Below are positions 22,062 to 31,654 of a stretch of 41,892 bases of DNA, piece after piece. Both the position numbers and the translations under genes were made by a program. Below the pieces are notes generated by a model. The model did no database searches. It was given only the letters and a program-made list of their open reading frames with translations, and was not told where the DNA came from. Position 1 is the stretch's first letter. The number at the start of each line of letters is the position of its first letter. The stretch is from a virus: positions 1-41,892 of IMG/VR virus record IMGVR_UViG_3300042301_004079; one strand, 5' to 3'.

Positions 22062-23789
22062 ATGAGTAAGAAACCATGCAAACCCGATGCACTATTAGCA
22101 GGGCTTACAGGCAAGTCCGTGATGGATGGCACACGCCTAGCGTTAGCCAACGAGGCTAAGATACTAGGGATTGGCTACGATAGGCAAGATGGCTACGTGT
22201 ACAACCCAAAACAAGTAGAATCCTACGAAAATCAGATGCGTAAAGGCAAGGATAAGATGCTTATACGCAAACAGAAACAGGCAAGTGAAACCCCTTCTAC
22301 TAAGTTATTAGAGCTTGCTATGGAAAAAGCTCCCCTGTTTGATAAAGCCCATCATTATAGAAGTCTTGACAATCCTAGTAACTGGATGAGTGAAAAGTTC
22401 TATAAGCCCATTCATGAGGCGATGATTGACCACGTTAAACAGTTTAATAACGCTGGGGATTATGCTAAGGGTAAGAAAGCCTATGATGAGACTATCAAGC
22501 CATTAGTGCAAGATTTAAAACAAACGCTCTATGATACCATTTGGAGAAATGAGCGTAAGACTGGAACGATTGATGAGAACGTGTTACGGGCGAACCTAGC
22601 CAAAGACCTAAAAGACAGCCTAGGCATGAAATCACCCGAGGAAGCCTATTACACAAAAAACTACCTTGAATTTATGGAAGAAGGCGGCCCGTTTTATAAT
22701 AAAAAGCTTGAAGAAAAAGACCCTGCTTGGAAATTGGTGCAAAAAGGAATTGACCAGTTCAGTCGCAACATGGCATCGTTCAATGCCAAGTGGGCTATGG
22801 GTAACGTCAACGAGCTTTACCGTGCGTTTGCACACTACAACCCGATTGATATTATTGGGGGTTTTACCGATATGATGAAAGCTAGCGGTGGCAAGGTTTG
22901 GGGGGAAATACCCGAATTGCAAAGCAAGGGCATCTACAGCGTAAACATTGGGGGTGTTCAAGCCAAGCGTAGCTGGCTAGGCAAGGCAGACCCATTTATG
23001 CTAACCGTCAACACGCAAAAAAACCTAGGTTGGTACATCTCAAAACGTGCGGGCGAAAATGGGCATGAGGGCGTTAAAAAGGTAGCGTTGGATTATATGC
23101 CATGGGATACTCCTATGATTTATCAGACAAACGCATCTGCCCATGCTCTAGGCATGACACGTTTTGTTGTTGGGGATACCATGCAATACCTTAAAATGCA
23201 CGGTGGGTTGATTAAAGCGTTGAAAGATGGCGATTTGAAACAAGCAGGCAAGCACGCTAATTCACTGGCTGGGTACTACATTGGGAAAGCCGTGTTTACT
23301 GGCGTATTGTCAACCCTTCCTCCGTTTGTTACTGCTTTGATGGATGACGACACCAAGGAAGCCATTAAAGAACTGGAAGCCGTGTTGCCTACGCACATGA
23401 CTAAAAAGGTTACTAGCATGATACCAAGCGTTCCTGAAGGAGGGCTTGATTTTACAGAGTTCAGCCAACCAATAGGATACTTCGGGCTGGGTGGACGTTT
23501 GGCAAGTGTCGGTTCTGCGGTTGAAGGCATTGGTTCAAACACCACTAAAGCCACGGAAGCCTTACAAGAGGGCGATTTGTGGAAGGCTATTAACGGTATG
23601 GTAGATGTTGGTATGGGCATTGGTACTTTCGGGCCATACGGTGGGGTTGGTGCTACTGGTGTGCCAACATCCGTTAAGAAATTAGTTGATGCGATGACCG
23701 ATAGAGTGCAGGATGATTTAGATGATGACGAGGGGACAATCCGCCTTTATGAGAAGCTATTTGGTAAAGATACCATAACTAAAGATTAA
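22062..23789 (+). CDS. Putative internal virion/ejection protein (575 aa)
   Basis: A 575-aa, mostly helical protein. It starts MSKKPCKPDALLAGLTGKSV and contains a region resembling the C-terminal parts of large polyvalent or ejection proteins (NMASFNAKWAMGNVNELYRA, then a hydrophobic IGKAVFTGVLSTLPPFVTALM). Glycine-rich hydrophobic stretches near the C-terminus (GMGIGTFGPYGGVGATG) could insert in membranes. It is 3 bases from the giant gene and closes the block of four ejection-type genes. Confidence 0.65.
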   Translation: MSKKPCKPDALLAGLTGKSVMDGTRLALANEAKILGIGYDRQDGYVYNPKQVESYENQMRKGKDKMLIRKQKQASETPSTKLLELAMEKAPLFDKAHHYRSLDNPSNWMSEKFYKPIHEAMIDHVKQFNNAGDYAKGKKAYDETIKPLVQDLKQTLYDTIWRNERKTGTIDENVLRANLAKDLKDSLGMKSPEEAYYTKNYLEFMEEGGPFYNKKLEEKDPAWKLVQKGIDQFSRNMASFNAKWAMGNVNELYRAFAHYNPIDIIGGFTDMMKASGGKVWGEIPELQSKGIYSVNIGGVQAKRSWLGKADPFMLTVNTQKNLGWYISKRAGENGHEGVKKVALDYMPWDTPMIYQTNASAHALGMTRFVVGDTMQYLKMHGGLIKALKDGDLKQAGKHANSLAGYYIGKAVFTGVLSTLPPFVTALMDDDTKEAIKELEAVLPTHMTKKVTSMIPSVPEGGLDFTEFSQPIGYFGLGGRLASVGSAVEGIGSNTTKATEALQEGDLWKAINGMVDVGMGIGTFGPYGGVGATGVPTSVKKLVDAMTDRVQDDLDDDEGTIRLYEKLFGKDTITKD

Positions 23790-23804
23790 AGTCGCAAATA
23801 ACCT
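23787..23804 (+). repeat. 18-bp direct repeat, copy 2 (also at 13323-13340)
   Basis: Identical to the first copy. It starts on the stop codon of the 575-aa gene and lies 58 bases before the portal ATG. Confidence 0.8.
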
Positions 23805-23862
23805 TACAATTTAATACGGCGTTGGCTAGGCTAAGGGTAGTATCAAGGAGATATTGCCCTTT

Positions 23863-25794
23863 ATGGTTTTTACGCCGATGTCTGGGATGACGGTTTACCC
23901 CGAAGATGACCAGCAACCCCAACCGATGCCACAACCACAACAGCAACAACAGGTTGATGATGGGTTAATTGCCATGCTTGCACAACAGCAAGCTCTTATG
24001 TCTTCTGAAAACGAAGAAAAAGACGAGCCATTAACGCTTAAAGTACCACCTAGCGTCAAGGTTAGCGACAAAGAAGAGCAAGAAATTATTAGCCTTTGCA
24101 ACACGCTTAAAACCAATTTTCAATCATTCTACGCATACAAAAAACAGCGTCAACGTCGGTCTTATGCCTACTTAAACAGTAAATTGATGGATGACGACCT
24201 TTTGCCAACATTGGGTGTTGAGGGTTCGCAAAGAGACGCTAAAACCAATCGTCCCAATATTTTCATGCCGATGTCAAGACAGCAAGCCAAGCTGATTTAC
24301 AGCCAGTTAAAATTAACAATTTTCCCTAACGATAAAGACTATTTTCGTTTGCGTGGCAAAAGCGAGGAAGCCTCTAAAACAGAGGACGAAAAAACAGATG
24401 CTTTAAAAGATTTGTTCAGAAAAATGCTTTTGACAGAAAAGGGCGGTATTTTTCTTTGGCAGTTAATTTGGGCAGGCGAAGGGTGTGCAATGCCTTCGCT
24501 TAATACCATGCCTTGTAAAGAATGGCACTATAACCCAAATACGCAAAAATACAAGCTAGAAAGTAAAGAGCTTGAGCCTGAACTGCTATTAGACGTATTA
24601 AACCCATTAGATTTTTACATCGACCCAAAAGCAACCAATCCTGAAAACGCTAGATGGATGCACTGCGGGTTAAAGACCGTTAATGAGTTTAAATCTTCGG
24701 GACTTTACATGAATACGGAAAACTTGGCGAATATCGGCAAGCATGAAACAACCAAGCAAGAAAACCGTTTTAATGTAAACACCATTAACAGCTTGAACCA
24801 AACGTTTATCGATGTTGATAAAAACCTTGATTATGATTTGTTCTACTTCCCCGTGTTAGAACTTGAGAACGAAACGTATTACAAAATGCTGGTCGGAATT
24901 GCTCAAGGGCAGAAGTTGGTTCGGTTTAGTCCAAACATTTACCCTGACGGGCTTAATCCCGTTGTGTTCTGTAATTACGCCCAGTTGACCGATACGCTAT
25001 CGGGAATAGGTCCATTAGAAGATATTATCGACCTTCAAAGAACAATCAACTTTATTGTAAACCATGCCATTGAAACGATGTCTCGTACGGGTTCACGGTT
25101 TATCGCTAACGAGGGTGTAGATTTTAGTTCAATGTTCGGGCTTGCTGGCGGTGTTGCCTATACCGAAGAAGGTGTAGACGTAAATAAAGCAGTCGCACAA
25201 ATTGGGGGGAACTCCAACGAACTAGCCACGTTAATGAACTTTATGGGAATGCTGAAAGCAGAGGGTCAAATCACAACAGGAAGCCAAAACCCATTTCAAG
25301 GCTCTTCGCAGGTTGATTTTCAGAAGACAGCTACCGAGCTTCAAATACTAAATGAAAACTCAATGAGCATCACCCGAGAAATTGTGGAACACATTGTCAA
25401 CATGGGTATCCGTCGGATTATTGAACGGTTGGTACTGTTGGTTGGTGCAGGTTTCCAAGAATACGAATACCGCTCTGAAAAAAAAGAGGGTGGTTTTGCT
25501 TTCAATAAAACCACTTTGCAGGGTTTAAACTTGCAGGACTACGACGTTGAACTCGTCAACGTGAACCCTGCTCAATCTAAAATGGCACAAATTAACAACC
25601 TAACCAAGTTGCTAGAAATTTGTGCGGGCAACCCTATGTTGTGGGGAATGCTTCGAGACAACGGTTATCACCTAATTACAAAGCTACAAATGCTCCAAGG
25701 TGATAACGATATAGAACAAATCATGTACACCCCTACAGAATTTATGGAGCTATTGAGCAATGCCCAGTCTCAACAACCGCCTCAAGAGGGATAG
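23863..25794 (+). CDS. Portal protein
   Basis: A 643-aa protein of the podovirus portal type, which forms the ring through which DNA enters and leaves the head. Characteristic parts are RPNIFMPMSRQQAKLIYSQL near residue 130, DVLNPLDFYIDPKATNPENA near 245, the QLTDTLSGIGPLEDIIDLQR segment and the NPFQGSSQVDFQKTATELQ segment with the helix that lines the channel. The Pro/Gln-rich N-terminus is probably disordered. ATG 23863 fits the AAGGAG at 23845 better than the closer TTG at 23854. The end overlaps 25760-26035. Confidence 0.85.
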   Translation: MVFTPMSGMTVYPEDDQQPQPMPQPQQQQQVDDGLIAMLAQQQALMSSENEEKDEPLTLKVPPSVKVSDKEEQEIISLCNTLKTNFQSFYAYKKQRQRRSYAYLNSKLMDDDLLPTLGVEGSQRDAKTNRPNIFMPMSRQQAKLIYSQLKLTIFPNDKDYFRLRGKSEEASKTEDEKTDALKDLFRKMLLTEKGGIFLWQLIWAGEGCAMPSLNTMPCKEWHYNPNTQKYKLESKELEPELLLDVLNPLDFYIDPKATNPENARWMHCGLKTVNEFKSSGLYMNTENLANIGKHETTKQENRFNVNTINSLNQTFIDVDKNLDYDLFYFPVLELENETYYKMLVGIAQGQKLVRFSPNIYPDGLNPVVFCNYAQLTDTLSGIGPLEDIIDLQRTINFIVNHAIETMSRTGSRFIANEGVDFSSMFGLAGGVAYTEEGVDVNKAVAQIGGNSNELATLMNFMGMLKAEGQITTGSQNPFQGSSQVDFQKTATELQILNENSMSITREIVEHIVNMGIRRIIERLVLLVGAGFQEYEYRSEKKEGGFAFNKTTLQGLNLQDYDVELVNVNPAQSKMAQINNLTKLLEICAGNPMLWGMLRDNGYHLITKLQMLQGDNDIEQIMYTPTEFMELLSNAQSQQPPQEG

Positions 25795-26035
25795 CGAAGA
25801 GTACCTAAGAAAAAAAGCGTGCCACACCCTCGTAACAAGTGCGGAATGGAACGATTGGATTCTCCCGATGATTCAAAAAAGCCTAAGAACGGAAGACTCC
25901 ACCAAAGACGGATTAGACAGACTTATTGAACTTGGTGATAAAAACACCCACAACAAGGCGATTAAATCCGTCTTAAATAAGTTAAACCGAGAAGCGACTA
26001 GCTTCCTAACGATTGAGGTAGATACCGATGAGTGA
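25760..26035 (+). CDS. Hypothetical head-region protein (91 aa)
   Basis: A 91-aa helical protein starting within the portal gene (MPSLNNRLKRDSEEYLRKKA). It has no recognised motif. Overlap with both the portal and the scaffold gene shows tight coupling, so a role in head assembly is plausible. Confidence 0.7.
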   Translation: MPSLNNRLKRDSEEYLRKKACHTLVTSAEWNDWILPMIQKSLRTEDSTKDGLDRLIELGDKNTHNKAIKSVLNKLNREATSFLTIEVDTDE

Positions 26036-26528
26036 ATGGAATGAGTACATGAACGCTGATAACCAAGCAACGCAAACAGAACAACCACAAGCCCCACAAC
26101 AGGCTACTACGCAAGCCCCTAGCACGCCTAGTATTAGTGCTGACCAGATTGTTTCTAGGGCGGTTCAAGAGTCAAGCCATAACGCCGTTCAAGAAGCCCA
26201 GCGTATTGTGGAACAAGCTTTATTAGTGCAACGGTTTCAATCCGAAAACCCCGAGCTAGTGCCACACCAGCACTTGGTTCATGCCGAGGCGGTAAGGCTT
26301 TCTAATGAAGCCGAAAACCAAGGCATCACTTCTCAAGAATTGCTTAAAAAAGCAAGTGATAGCATTCGTGAAAAATTGAACGTTAAGCCAACGGCTAAAA
26401 CGGTAATGACTTTAGATGCAGGTGGTAGTAGTTCACAACAGGGAGGGGCAAGCAAAGCGGAACAACTAAGCCAAATGAAACCTGACGAATTTATTAGTTA
26501 CTTTGACAAAATAGCAAGAGGTGCTTAA
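26028..26528 (+). CDS. Capsid scaffold protein
   Basis: A 166-aa, low-complexity Gln/Ala/Ser-rich protein between portal and capsid genes, which is the usual place of the scaffold. The N-terminus is Pro/Gln/Thr-rich and disordered; residues about 45-120 are helical (QESSHNAVQEAQRIVEQALL); the C-terminus ends in a short basic helix (DEFISYFDKIARGA), as in scaffolds that contact the coat protein. Assignment is by composition and position. Confidence 0.75.
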   Translation: MSEWNEYMNADNQATQTEQPQAPQQATTQAPSTPSISADQIVSRAVQESSHNAVQEAQRIVEQALLVQRFQSENPELVPHQHLVHAEAVRLSNEAENQGITSQELLKKASDSIREKLNVKPTAKTVMTLDAGGSSSQQGGASKAEQLSQMKPDEFISYFDKIARGA

Positions 26529-26530
26529 AC

Positions 26531-27517
26531 ATGATGATGATGGGTTCACAAACTATCACAAATAACGGTGTAAGTGGTGATAACCAACTATCCGTAGAAG
26601 CCAAAACAGCGTATGATTTAAACCTTTTATACCGTGCGTTGCCTTTCCTTCCTTTTATGACCGTAGCCAGCAAGCGTAGCTTGGCAAAACGTGTTGGTAA
26701 CTCAATGGAAGTAAGACGTTTTGAGCCTTTAACGGTTAATACTACACCATTGGTTGAAGGCGTTCCTCCTGCGGCAGTGGATTTAAACATTACCCCAATT
26801 ACTGCAACAGTAAGGCAGTATGGTAACGTGATTCGGTTTACTGACCAAGTCGATATGTTTGCGATTGACCCTGTTATTGCTGAAGCAACCACGTTGTTAG
26901 GAGAAAACGCAGGGCAGACATTGGAAGCAGTCGTTCGGGCGGAAGTGGTAACAGGTACAACCGTAAACTATGGTACTGGTTCTACTCGTGTTGCTCAAAG
27001 TGCTTCAAACCCTTTGACTTTAAGGATGATTAGAAAAGCAGTCAACCAATTACGCAGAAACAATGCAATGCCTTCTAATGGGATGAGAGATAACAACGGT
27101 ATTGCTACTGGGTATATCGGCATTATACACCCTGACATTTACAACGACTTGCAAAATGACACTACGTTGACCAATACATTTACCTATTCCGACAAAGAGC
27201 AAATTTACAAATTTAATGCGGTTGAGTTTGGCGGTGTGAACTTCCTTATTTCAAATTTTGCCCCTGTGTTCACTGGTGCTGGTGCTGGTGGTGTAGACGT
27301 TTACGGCACGCTGATTTTTGGCAAGGAAGCGTTTATGGTGGTTGACCCTGCTGGTGCAGGAAAACCTCAAACGTATGTGAAGCCTGTCGGTTCTGCTGGT
27401 GCTGCTGACCCATTAGACCAACAGTCTACTGTCGGTTGGAAACTAACCATGGCAACCAAGGTGTTAAACAACAACTTCATGGTTCGCATTGAAACTGGTA
27501 GCAACTGGGCGGCTTAA
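26531..27517 (+). CDS. Major capsid protein, N4-gp56 family
   Basis: A 328-aa coat protein matching the pattern of the N4-gp56 family. Recognisable parts are KTAYDLNLLYRALPFLPFM, the strand with SMEVRRFEPLTVNTTPLVEG, the PITATVRQYGNVIRFTDQVD segment, and NEWKL-like C-terminal strands (STVGWKLTMATKVLNNNFMV). These proteins have the HK97 fold. Several ATG codons in series start the gene; GAGGTG lies upstream. The next element is a strong hairpin (27527-27548). Confidence 0.92.
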   Translation: MMMMGSQTITNNGVSGDNQLSVEAKTAYDLNLLYRALPFLPFMTVASKRSLAKRVGNSMEVRRFEPLTVNTTPLVEGVPPAAVDLNITPITATVRQYGNVIRFTDQVDMFAIDPVIAEATTLLGENAGQTLEAVVRAEVVTGTTVNYGTGSTRVAQSASNPLTLRMIRKAVNQLRRNNAMPSNGMRDNNGIATGYIGIIHPDIYNDLQNDTTLTNTFTYSDKEQIYKFNAVEFGGVNFLISNFAPVFTGAGAGGVDVYGTLIFGKEAFMVVDPAGAGKPQTYVKPVGSAGAADPLDQQSTVGWKLTMATKVLNNNFMVRIETGSNWAA

Positions 27518-27526
27518 CTAATTGAT

Positions 27527-27548
27527 GCCCCTAGGTAACACTAGGGGC
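27527..27548 (+). terminator. Strong hairpin after the capsid gene (partial terminator or processing site)
   Basis: GCCCCTAG/CTAGGGGC, 8 bp perfect with a 6-nt loop, but followed by TATTCTCCC rather than a T run. It may stabilise the abundant capsid message or reduce transcription of the genes that follow. Confidence 0.6.
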
Positions 27549-27570
27549 TATTCTCCCACTGAAAGGTAAC

Positions 27571-27900
27571 ATGATGCTTATTACCGACACTGAACTAGCT
27601 AACGATGTTCTACAGACTTATGAAGAGCTAAATGCCAATAGAAAAATAACTATTCGGCTTGATTCAGGTGAGGAATGGGTTCGGGCAATGGGCTTGGATT
27701 TTGACCCACAACAAAACGCATTATATGTAACCGTTTGCATTAACGGTGCAGAGTACAAAGTATTTTTGGATAAAAAGGTAATTCTTCCTTACGGTGTTTA
27801 TGAGCATATTTTGCAGTGCTACAACAACCGTGAAATGGTGCCTGACCCCAATAAGTTTACAGACCCTCGTTACATGGCTCGTATTTACGAAAACAGATAA
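27571..27900 (+). CDS. Hypothetical virion-region protein (109 aa)
   Basis: A 109-aa acidic protein. It starts MMLITDTELANDVLQTYEEL, has a beta-rich centre (YVTVCINGAEYKVFLDKKVI) and ends with KFTDPRYMARIYENR. No family is recognised. It lies between the capsid and adaptor genes, with GAAAGG upstream of ATG 27571. Confidence 0.7.
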   Translation: MMLITDTELANDVLQTYEELNANRKITIRLDSGEEWVRAMGLDFDPQQNALYVTVCINGAEYKVFLDKKVILPYGVYEHILQCYNNREMVPDPNKFTDPRYMARIYENR

Positions 27901-27912
27901 GGAATGTTTAAG

Positions 27913-28311
27913 ATGACTAATGAAGTAATTGTTACTTTAGATGGATTAAAGGGCAATCAGCCTCCTTCTGCCGTTGCCCCTGTTGAGCCAACTATTGCCC
28001 CTGTTACTACAGAGCCTAGCACTGGTGAAACTGCTAGTGTTGATGCTTCTAGCGATGCTACTATTGGCGGTGATAAAGACAAAGAAAAAGATAAAACAGA
28101 TGGCAAAGACGGTAAAAAAGACAAGTCTAAAAAGCCTGAATTGGTCTATGTTAACGTGTCTTCCCACGGGCGTGAAACAACCAAAATGCTTTATAAAGAG
28201 AACGGCAAGCATCCACACGTCAAGGTTTCAATCAACGGCATTGAGCATTATGTGCCTTGCGACGTTCAAACAAAAATAGACCCTGATATTGCTGAAATCT
28301 TAGGAGTGTAA
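27913..28311 (+). CDS. Hypothetical protein with Lys/Asp-rich linker (132 aa)
   Basis: ATG 27913 is preferred because AAGGA is then at normal distance. A Pro/Thr/Val-rich part is followed by an alternating Lys-Asp stretch (KDKEKDKTDGKDGKKDKSKK) and a small beta domain (VYVNVSSHGRETTKML, VSINGIEHYVPC). That C-terminal domain resembles a short strand motif of the previous gene (INGAEYKVFLDKKV), so the two may be related. Function unknown; possibly a head decoration or completion protein. Confidence 0.65.
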   Translation: MTNEVIVTLDGLKGNQPPSAVAPVEPTIAPVTTEPSTGETASVDASSDATIGGDKDKEKDKTDGKDGKKDKSKKPELVYVNVSSHGRETTKMLYKENGKHPHVKVSINGIEHYVPCDVQTKIDPDIAEILGV

Positions 28312-28314
28312 GCA

Positions 28315-28968
28315 GTGCCAACAACAGGTTTAGCAGTTTGTAAAACGGCTTATAAAAAAGCACAATTAGACCAAGACCTTATCTCTTTTGGGATGAGTGA
28401 GCATCCGTATAATTGTGCTTTAGACCTGCTGAATGACGTATTACGTGAAATTAGCAAGGCTGGCTCGTTTTGGTTTCTTAAAAAAGAACAACTCTTAGAG
28501 TACCAAAACAATGTAAGTGCTTATAACCTAGGGCTTTCTAGTCGGTCTGTAGACCCTAAAAGGGTTGTTACGTTGATTCGTACCAAAGAGCAAAAAGGGG
28601 AGCTTAAACAGGTTAATGATGAGCTGATGCGAACGATGCGGAATAATAGCCTTGTTGCTGGCGTGCCTACGCAATTTGCCATTTTCAACCAAACCCTTTG
28701 GCTCAATGCCATTCCTGATAAAGACTACGGTTTAACGCTGGTTCATTACGACGATATGCCGTTAGTTGCAACTGAAACGGACAACCTAGCTGTTCCTGAT
28801 GATGATGTTGATACGGTTATTGCTGGGGTTTATACTTATTTATTGCAGATTATGGGGCGTGGTGATTTTACCACGGCTTACCAACTGTACGACCGTAAAC
28901 TAAAACGTATGTTGCGTGAAGTTCGCCAAAACTACGGGCTTCCTCAAGCCTTACCTGCGATGTTTTAG
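28315..28968 (+). CDS. Head-tail adaptor (T7 gp11/P22 gp4-like)
   Basis: A 217-aa helical protein starting at GTG 28315 with TAGGAG upstream. The pattern ALDLLNDVLREISKAGSFWF, then PKRVVTLIR, then VPTQFAIFNQTLWLNAIPD and LVHYDDMPLV is typical of podovirus adaptor proteins that bind under the portal and close the packaged head. Its place between head genes and the nozzle gene agrees. Confidence 0.75.
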   Translation: MPTTGLAVCKTAYKKAQLDQDLISFGMSEHPYNCALDLLNDVLREISKAGSFWFLKKEQLLEYQNNVSAYNLGLSSRSVDPKRVVTLIRTKEQKGELKQVNDELMRTMRNNSLVAGVPTQFAIFNQTLWLNAIPDKDYGLTLVHYDDMPLVATETDNLAVPDDDVDTVIAGVYTYLLQIMGRGDFTTAYQLYDRKLKRMLREVRQNYGLPQALPAMF

Positions 28969-28973
28969 GGGGC

Positions 28974-30521
28974 GTGGTGAGAGCATCTAAAGCATCCAAA
29001 GGTAAAATAACAACGGTTGATTTATTGCCCCTAACAGGGGGTATGAACACCGCCTCGCAAGAGGGAGGGCTTGCTTTGCATCGGGCAAGCTCTCTCGGTG
29101 GCGGTACACCTCAAACAGAACTAAGGCTACTTGAAAACTTTTACTTTGGAAACGCTACCTCGGTTAAAAAGACGTTTGGGTTTGAGCTATTCAAAGACCT
29201 AGGAGCTGGCAAGGTAACAGGTATTATTCGGTTTAAAAAATCTGGTATCAATGATTTGTTAATAATGAAAGGCGGAAGCCTTTATAAGGATTCGTCCGTC
29301 ACGGCGTTAGCTAGTGGGTTCCACGCTACCAATACAACAGACTTTACCGTAGCCAATGACAAGTGTGTTATTTGCGACCAAGTAACCGCCCCTAAAACAT
29401 GGGATGGTACAACCGTTGCAACACTGGGCGACGGATGCCCTATAGGGGCGTTACAGACCGTTTACTATCAAAACAGGCTTTGGGTATTCAGTACGGATTA
29501 TGACACGTCTCGGGTGTTCTACAGCAACCCTCTTGATATTACCGCTGGGTATTCAACGCAATTCGTAGCCTGCGGGTTAAACGACGGTCAAAAGATTGTC
29601 GCCATGCAAGAGTTTTTTATACCAGGGCAATTAAAACCAGTGTTGCTTGTATCTAAAGAGAAGTCAATCGGGATTATTACAGGCTCTGGTGCAACGGATG
29701 ATCCTTATTACTTTGTCAAAATTAACAACGATGTAGGCGTTAGCTCCTCTCGTTCTTTTGTTCAATTTGGGCAAGATATGGCATATCTAACAAACAGAGG
29801 CGTAAGTACCTATAGTACCAATATAACTAACGGCAACCTGCAAAACACTTATATCTCTATGAAGGTGCAACCTTCATTTATTGACAACCCTGCACTTGCT
29901 TATAAAGATGCTATGACTTGGTACGACTACCGCAATAACCGCTTAGGGTTTGCAGTTGCTGAAAATCAATCAGCCCATTGTAATGCCATTTGGTATTTTG
30001 ATTTGATGTACCAAGCTTGGTATCGGGAAAAATGGGGGACTTCCCAAAAACTAACAGCCGTATTCGTGGATGATGACGGGATTCTATTGCACGGCGACGA
30101 AAACGGCAAGGTTTGGAGACACTCCGAACAAGCTCAAAGCTTCGGCGGTCAACCCATTATATCAAGGGTTATAACTGATTCTTTCTCTGCTGAAACCATG
30201 CTGAACGCTCGGGTGATGGAAGCGTTTTTATTTATTAAAAGCTCGGGCATTGATAACACGTTGAGCGTACAGCATCGGTTTGATTGGAACGCTCGGGAAG
30301 GGCAAATCATTAACATCGCTATTCCAACCAGTGATGCGGCTATTTACGGCGTGGCTCATTACAACATGGATAGATATAGCACCCTGCCAATTCTACAACG
30401 ACGCTGGTATCCCAAGGGTTGGTTTAGAACAATTAGCATGGATTTAACGCACACTTCTAGCTCTTCAGATATTGAGATTTACGGCTTGAAGTTAATCATC
30501 GAACAGGGGGATTTAAAATAA
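28974..30521 (+). CDS. Tail nozzle / tail stabilisation protein (P22 gp10-like)
   Basis: A 515-aa beta-rich protein. The start uses one of two adjacent GTG codons (28974 or 28977). Features such as LLPLTGGMNTASQ, RLLENFYFGNATSVKKTFGF, DQVTAPKTWDG, and YQNRLWVFSTDYDTSRVFYS are typical of the tubular nozzle proteins that extend the podovirus tail and anchor fibres. It ends on the ATG of the fibre gene. Confidence 0.78.
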   Translation: MVRASKASKGKITTVDLLPLTGGMNTASQEGGLALHRASSLGGGTPQTELRLLENFYFGNATSVKKTFGFELFKDLGAGKVTGIIRFKKSGINDLLIMKGGSLYKDSSVTALASGFHATNTTDFTVANDKCVICDQVTAPKTWDGTTVATLGDGCPIGALQTVYYQNRLWVFSTDYDTSRVFYSNPLDITAGYSTQFVACGLNDGQKIVAMQEFFIPGQLKPVLLVSKEKSIGIITGSGATDDPYYFVKINNDVGVSSSRSFVQFGQDMAYLTNRGVSTYSTNITNGNLQNTYISMKVQPSFIDNPALAYKDAMTWYDYRNNRLGFAVAENQSAHCNAIWYFDLMYQAWYREKWGTSQKLTAVFVDDDGILLHGDENGKVWRHSEQAQSFGGQPIISRVITDSFSAETMLNARVMEAFLFIKSSGIDNTLSVQHRFDWNAREGQIINIAIPTSDAAIYGVAHYNMDRYSTLPILQRRWYPKGWFRTISMDLTHTSSSSDIEIYGLKLIIEQGDLK

Positions 30522-31309
30522 TGTCTAACATTCAACGCTTGCGTCAAGGTCAAATTCAAAATGGTCAGCTAGTTAATGCAGACGATTTAAACGCAGAAAT
30601 AGACCAACTATTAAACCAAAGCAACACCCACGATGATTTACTACTACAAAACAGCACGCTTACTGGCACAAAGACTTTTGCAGTATCCCCAATTGTTCCA
30701 ACGCCGACACAAGCCACGCACGCCGTAAACAAAGGCTACATTGATGGGATTATACCTACCGGAGTAGGGATGGTTTATTGGGGCGTTACCGCTCCTGCTG
30801 GCTGGCTTATCTGTAGAAGCGATGAGACTCTAGGAAAAACAGGGTCAGGTGCAACCTACCTAGATGATACCTATCAGGCTTTATTTAATTTGATTTGGAG
30901 TAATACAAGTCAGCCTATCTACGATAGTTCGGGTAGTGCTTCCACTCGTGGAGCTTCGGCTAGTGCGGATTGGACGGCATTAAAACGCATACCGCTTTAT
31001 GAGGGGCGTAACCGTGCGTTAGTTGGTTTGGCTTTGAGTGACACAGCTATTACTAACGCAATGGATGCCACAGGACAACGAAACATTATCGGCGGAAAGC
31101 TAGGGGCGGAAAGCCATGTTTTAACCATCAATCAAATGCCTAGCCACACTCACGGTTTTACGGATTTTATCACTAATTCAGAATTTTCTTCCTTTGGCGG
31201 AACTGGTCAGGATGGAAGTAAAGTGTCTCAAACACAAGCAACAGGTGGCGGTCAAGCCCACAACAACATTCAGCCCGTTACATTTGTTAATCACATTATC
31301 AAGCTATAG
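30521..31309 (+). CDS. Tail fibre with collar domain
   Basis: A 262-aa fibre protein. The N-terminus MSNIQRLRQGQIQNGQLVNA probably attaches to the tail. The centre has TPTQATHAVNKGYID, a common trimeric fibre repeat. The C-terminal part is a phage tail collar domain: VYWGVTAPAGWLICRSDE, then VLTINQMPSHTHG with a later HNNIQPVTFVNHIIKL. These domains end receptor-binding fibres. Confidence 0.85.
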   Translation: MSNIQRLRQGQIQNGQLVNADDLNAEIDQLLNQSNTHDDLLLQNSTLTGTKTFAVSPIVPTPTQATHAVNKGYIDGIIPTGVGMVYWGVTAPAGWLICRSDETLGKTGSGATYLDDTYQALFNLIWSNTSQPIYDSSGSASTRGASASADWTALKRIPLYEGRNRALVGLALSDTAITNAMDATGQRNIIGGKLGAESHVLTINQMPSHTHGFTDFITNSEFSSFGGTGQDGSKVSQTQATGGGQAHNNIQPVTFVNHIIKL

Positions 31310-31321
31310 GAGGGCATGAGA

Positions 31322-31651
31322 ATGCCGACAATACAGGTAGATTACGTTAAGGCTAAACAGACAGCCGTTACCCAGTACAACACCACTATTTCAGCCAATA
31401 CCGATACGATTATAGCCACTTGCGGAGCGGGTCAGCAATGGTTTCTTTATGGCTGGTTTATCAGCAATAACGTTGATACCAACATTCAATTTAAAACAGG
31501 CTCAACGTTGCTAAAAACGCTTTATTTGAAAGCCAATCAAAGCGATGCGTCTCATCAAATAGCCCCATTTTTGGCGGGTAGTGTTGGTGAAAATTTAGTT
31601 ATTAACAGCACAACGCCTCTTGAGGTCGTTCTATTTTATAAGGTGGTGTAA
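31322..31651 (+). CDS. Small beta-rich virion protein (109 aa)
   Basis: ATG 31322 is preferred since AGGAGG at 31308 is then 8 bases away. The protein is Thr/Ser-rich and beta-like, with QWFLYGWFISNNVDTNIQFK and a final VVLFYKVV strand. Its pattern of strands is similar to that of 34089-34568, so both may be decoration or fibre-tip proteins flanking the spike gene. No family is recognised. Confidence 0.65.
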   Translation: MPTIQVDYVKAKQTAVTQYNTTISANTDTIIATCGAGQQWFLYGWFISNNVDTNIQFKTGSTLLKTLYLKANQSDASHQIAPFLAGSVGENLVINSTTPLEVVLFYKVV

Positions 31652-31654
31652 ATT

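Noticed and set aside
23854-23862. TTG start of the portal gene at 23854
   Set aside because: It lies only 3 bases after the AAGGAG, too close for normal initiation; ATG 23863 is preferred although its spacing is long.
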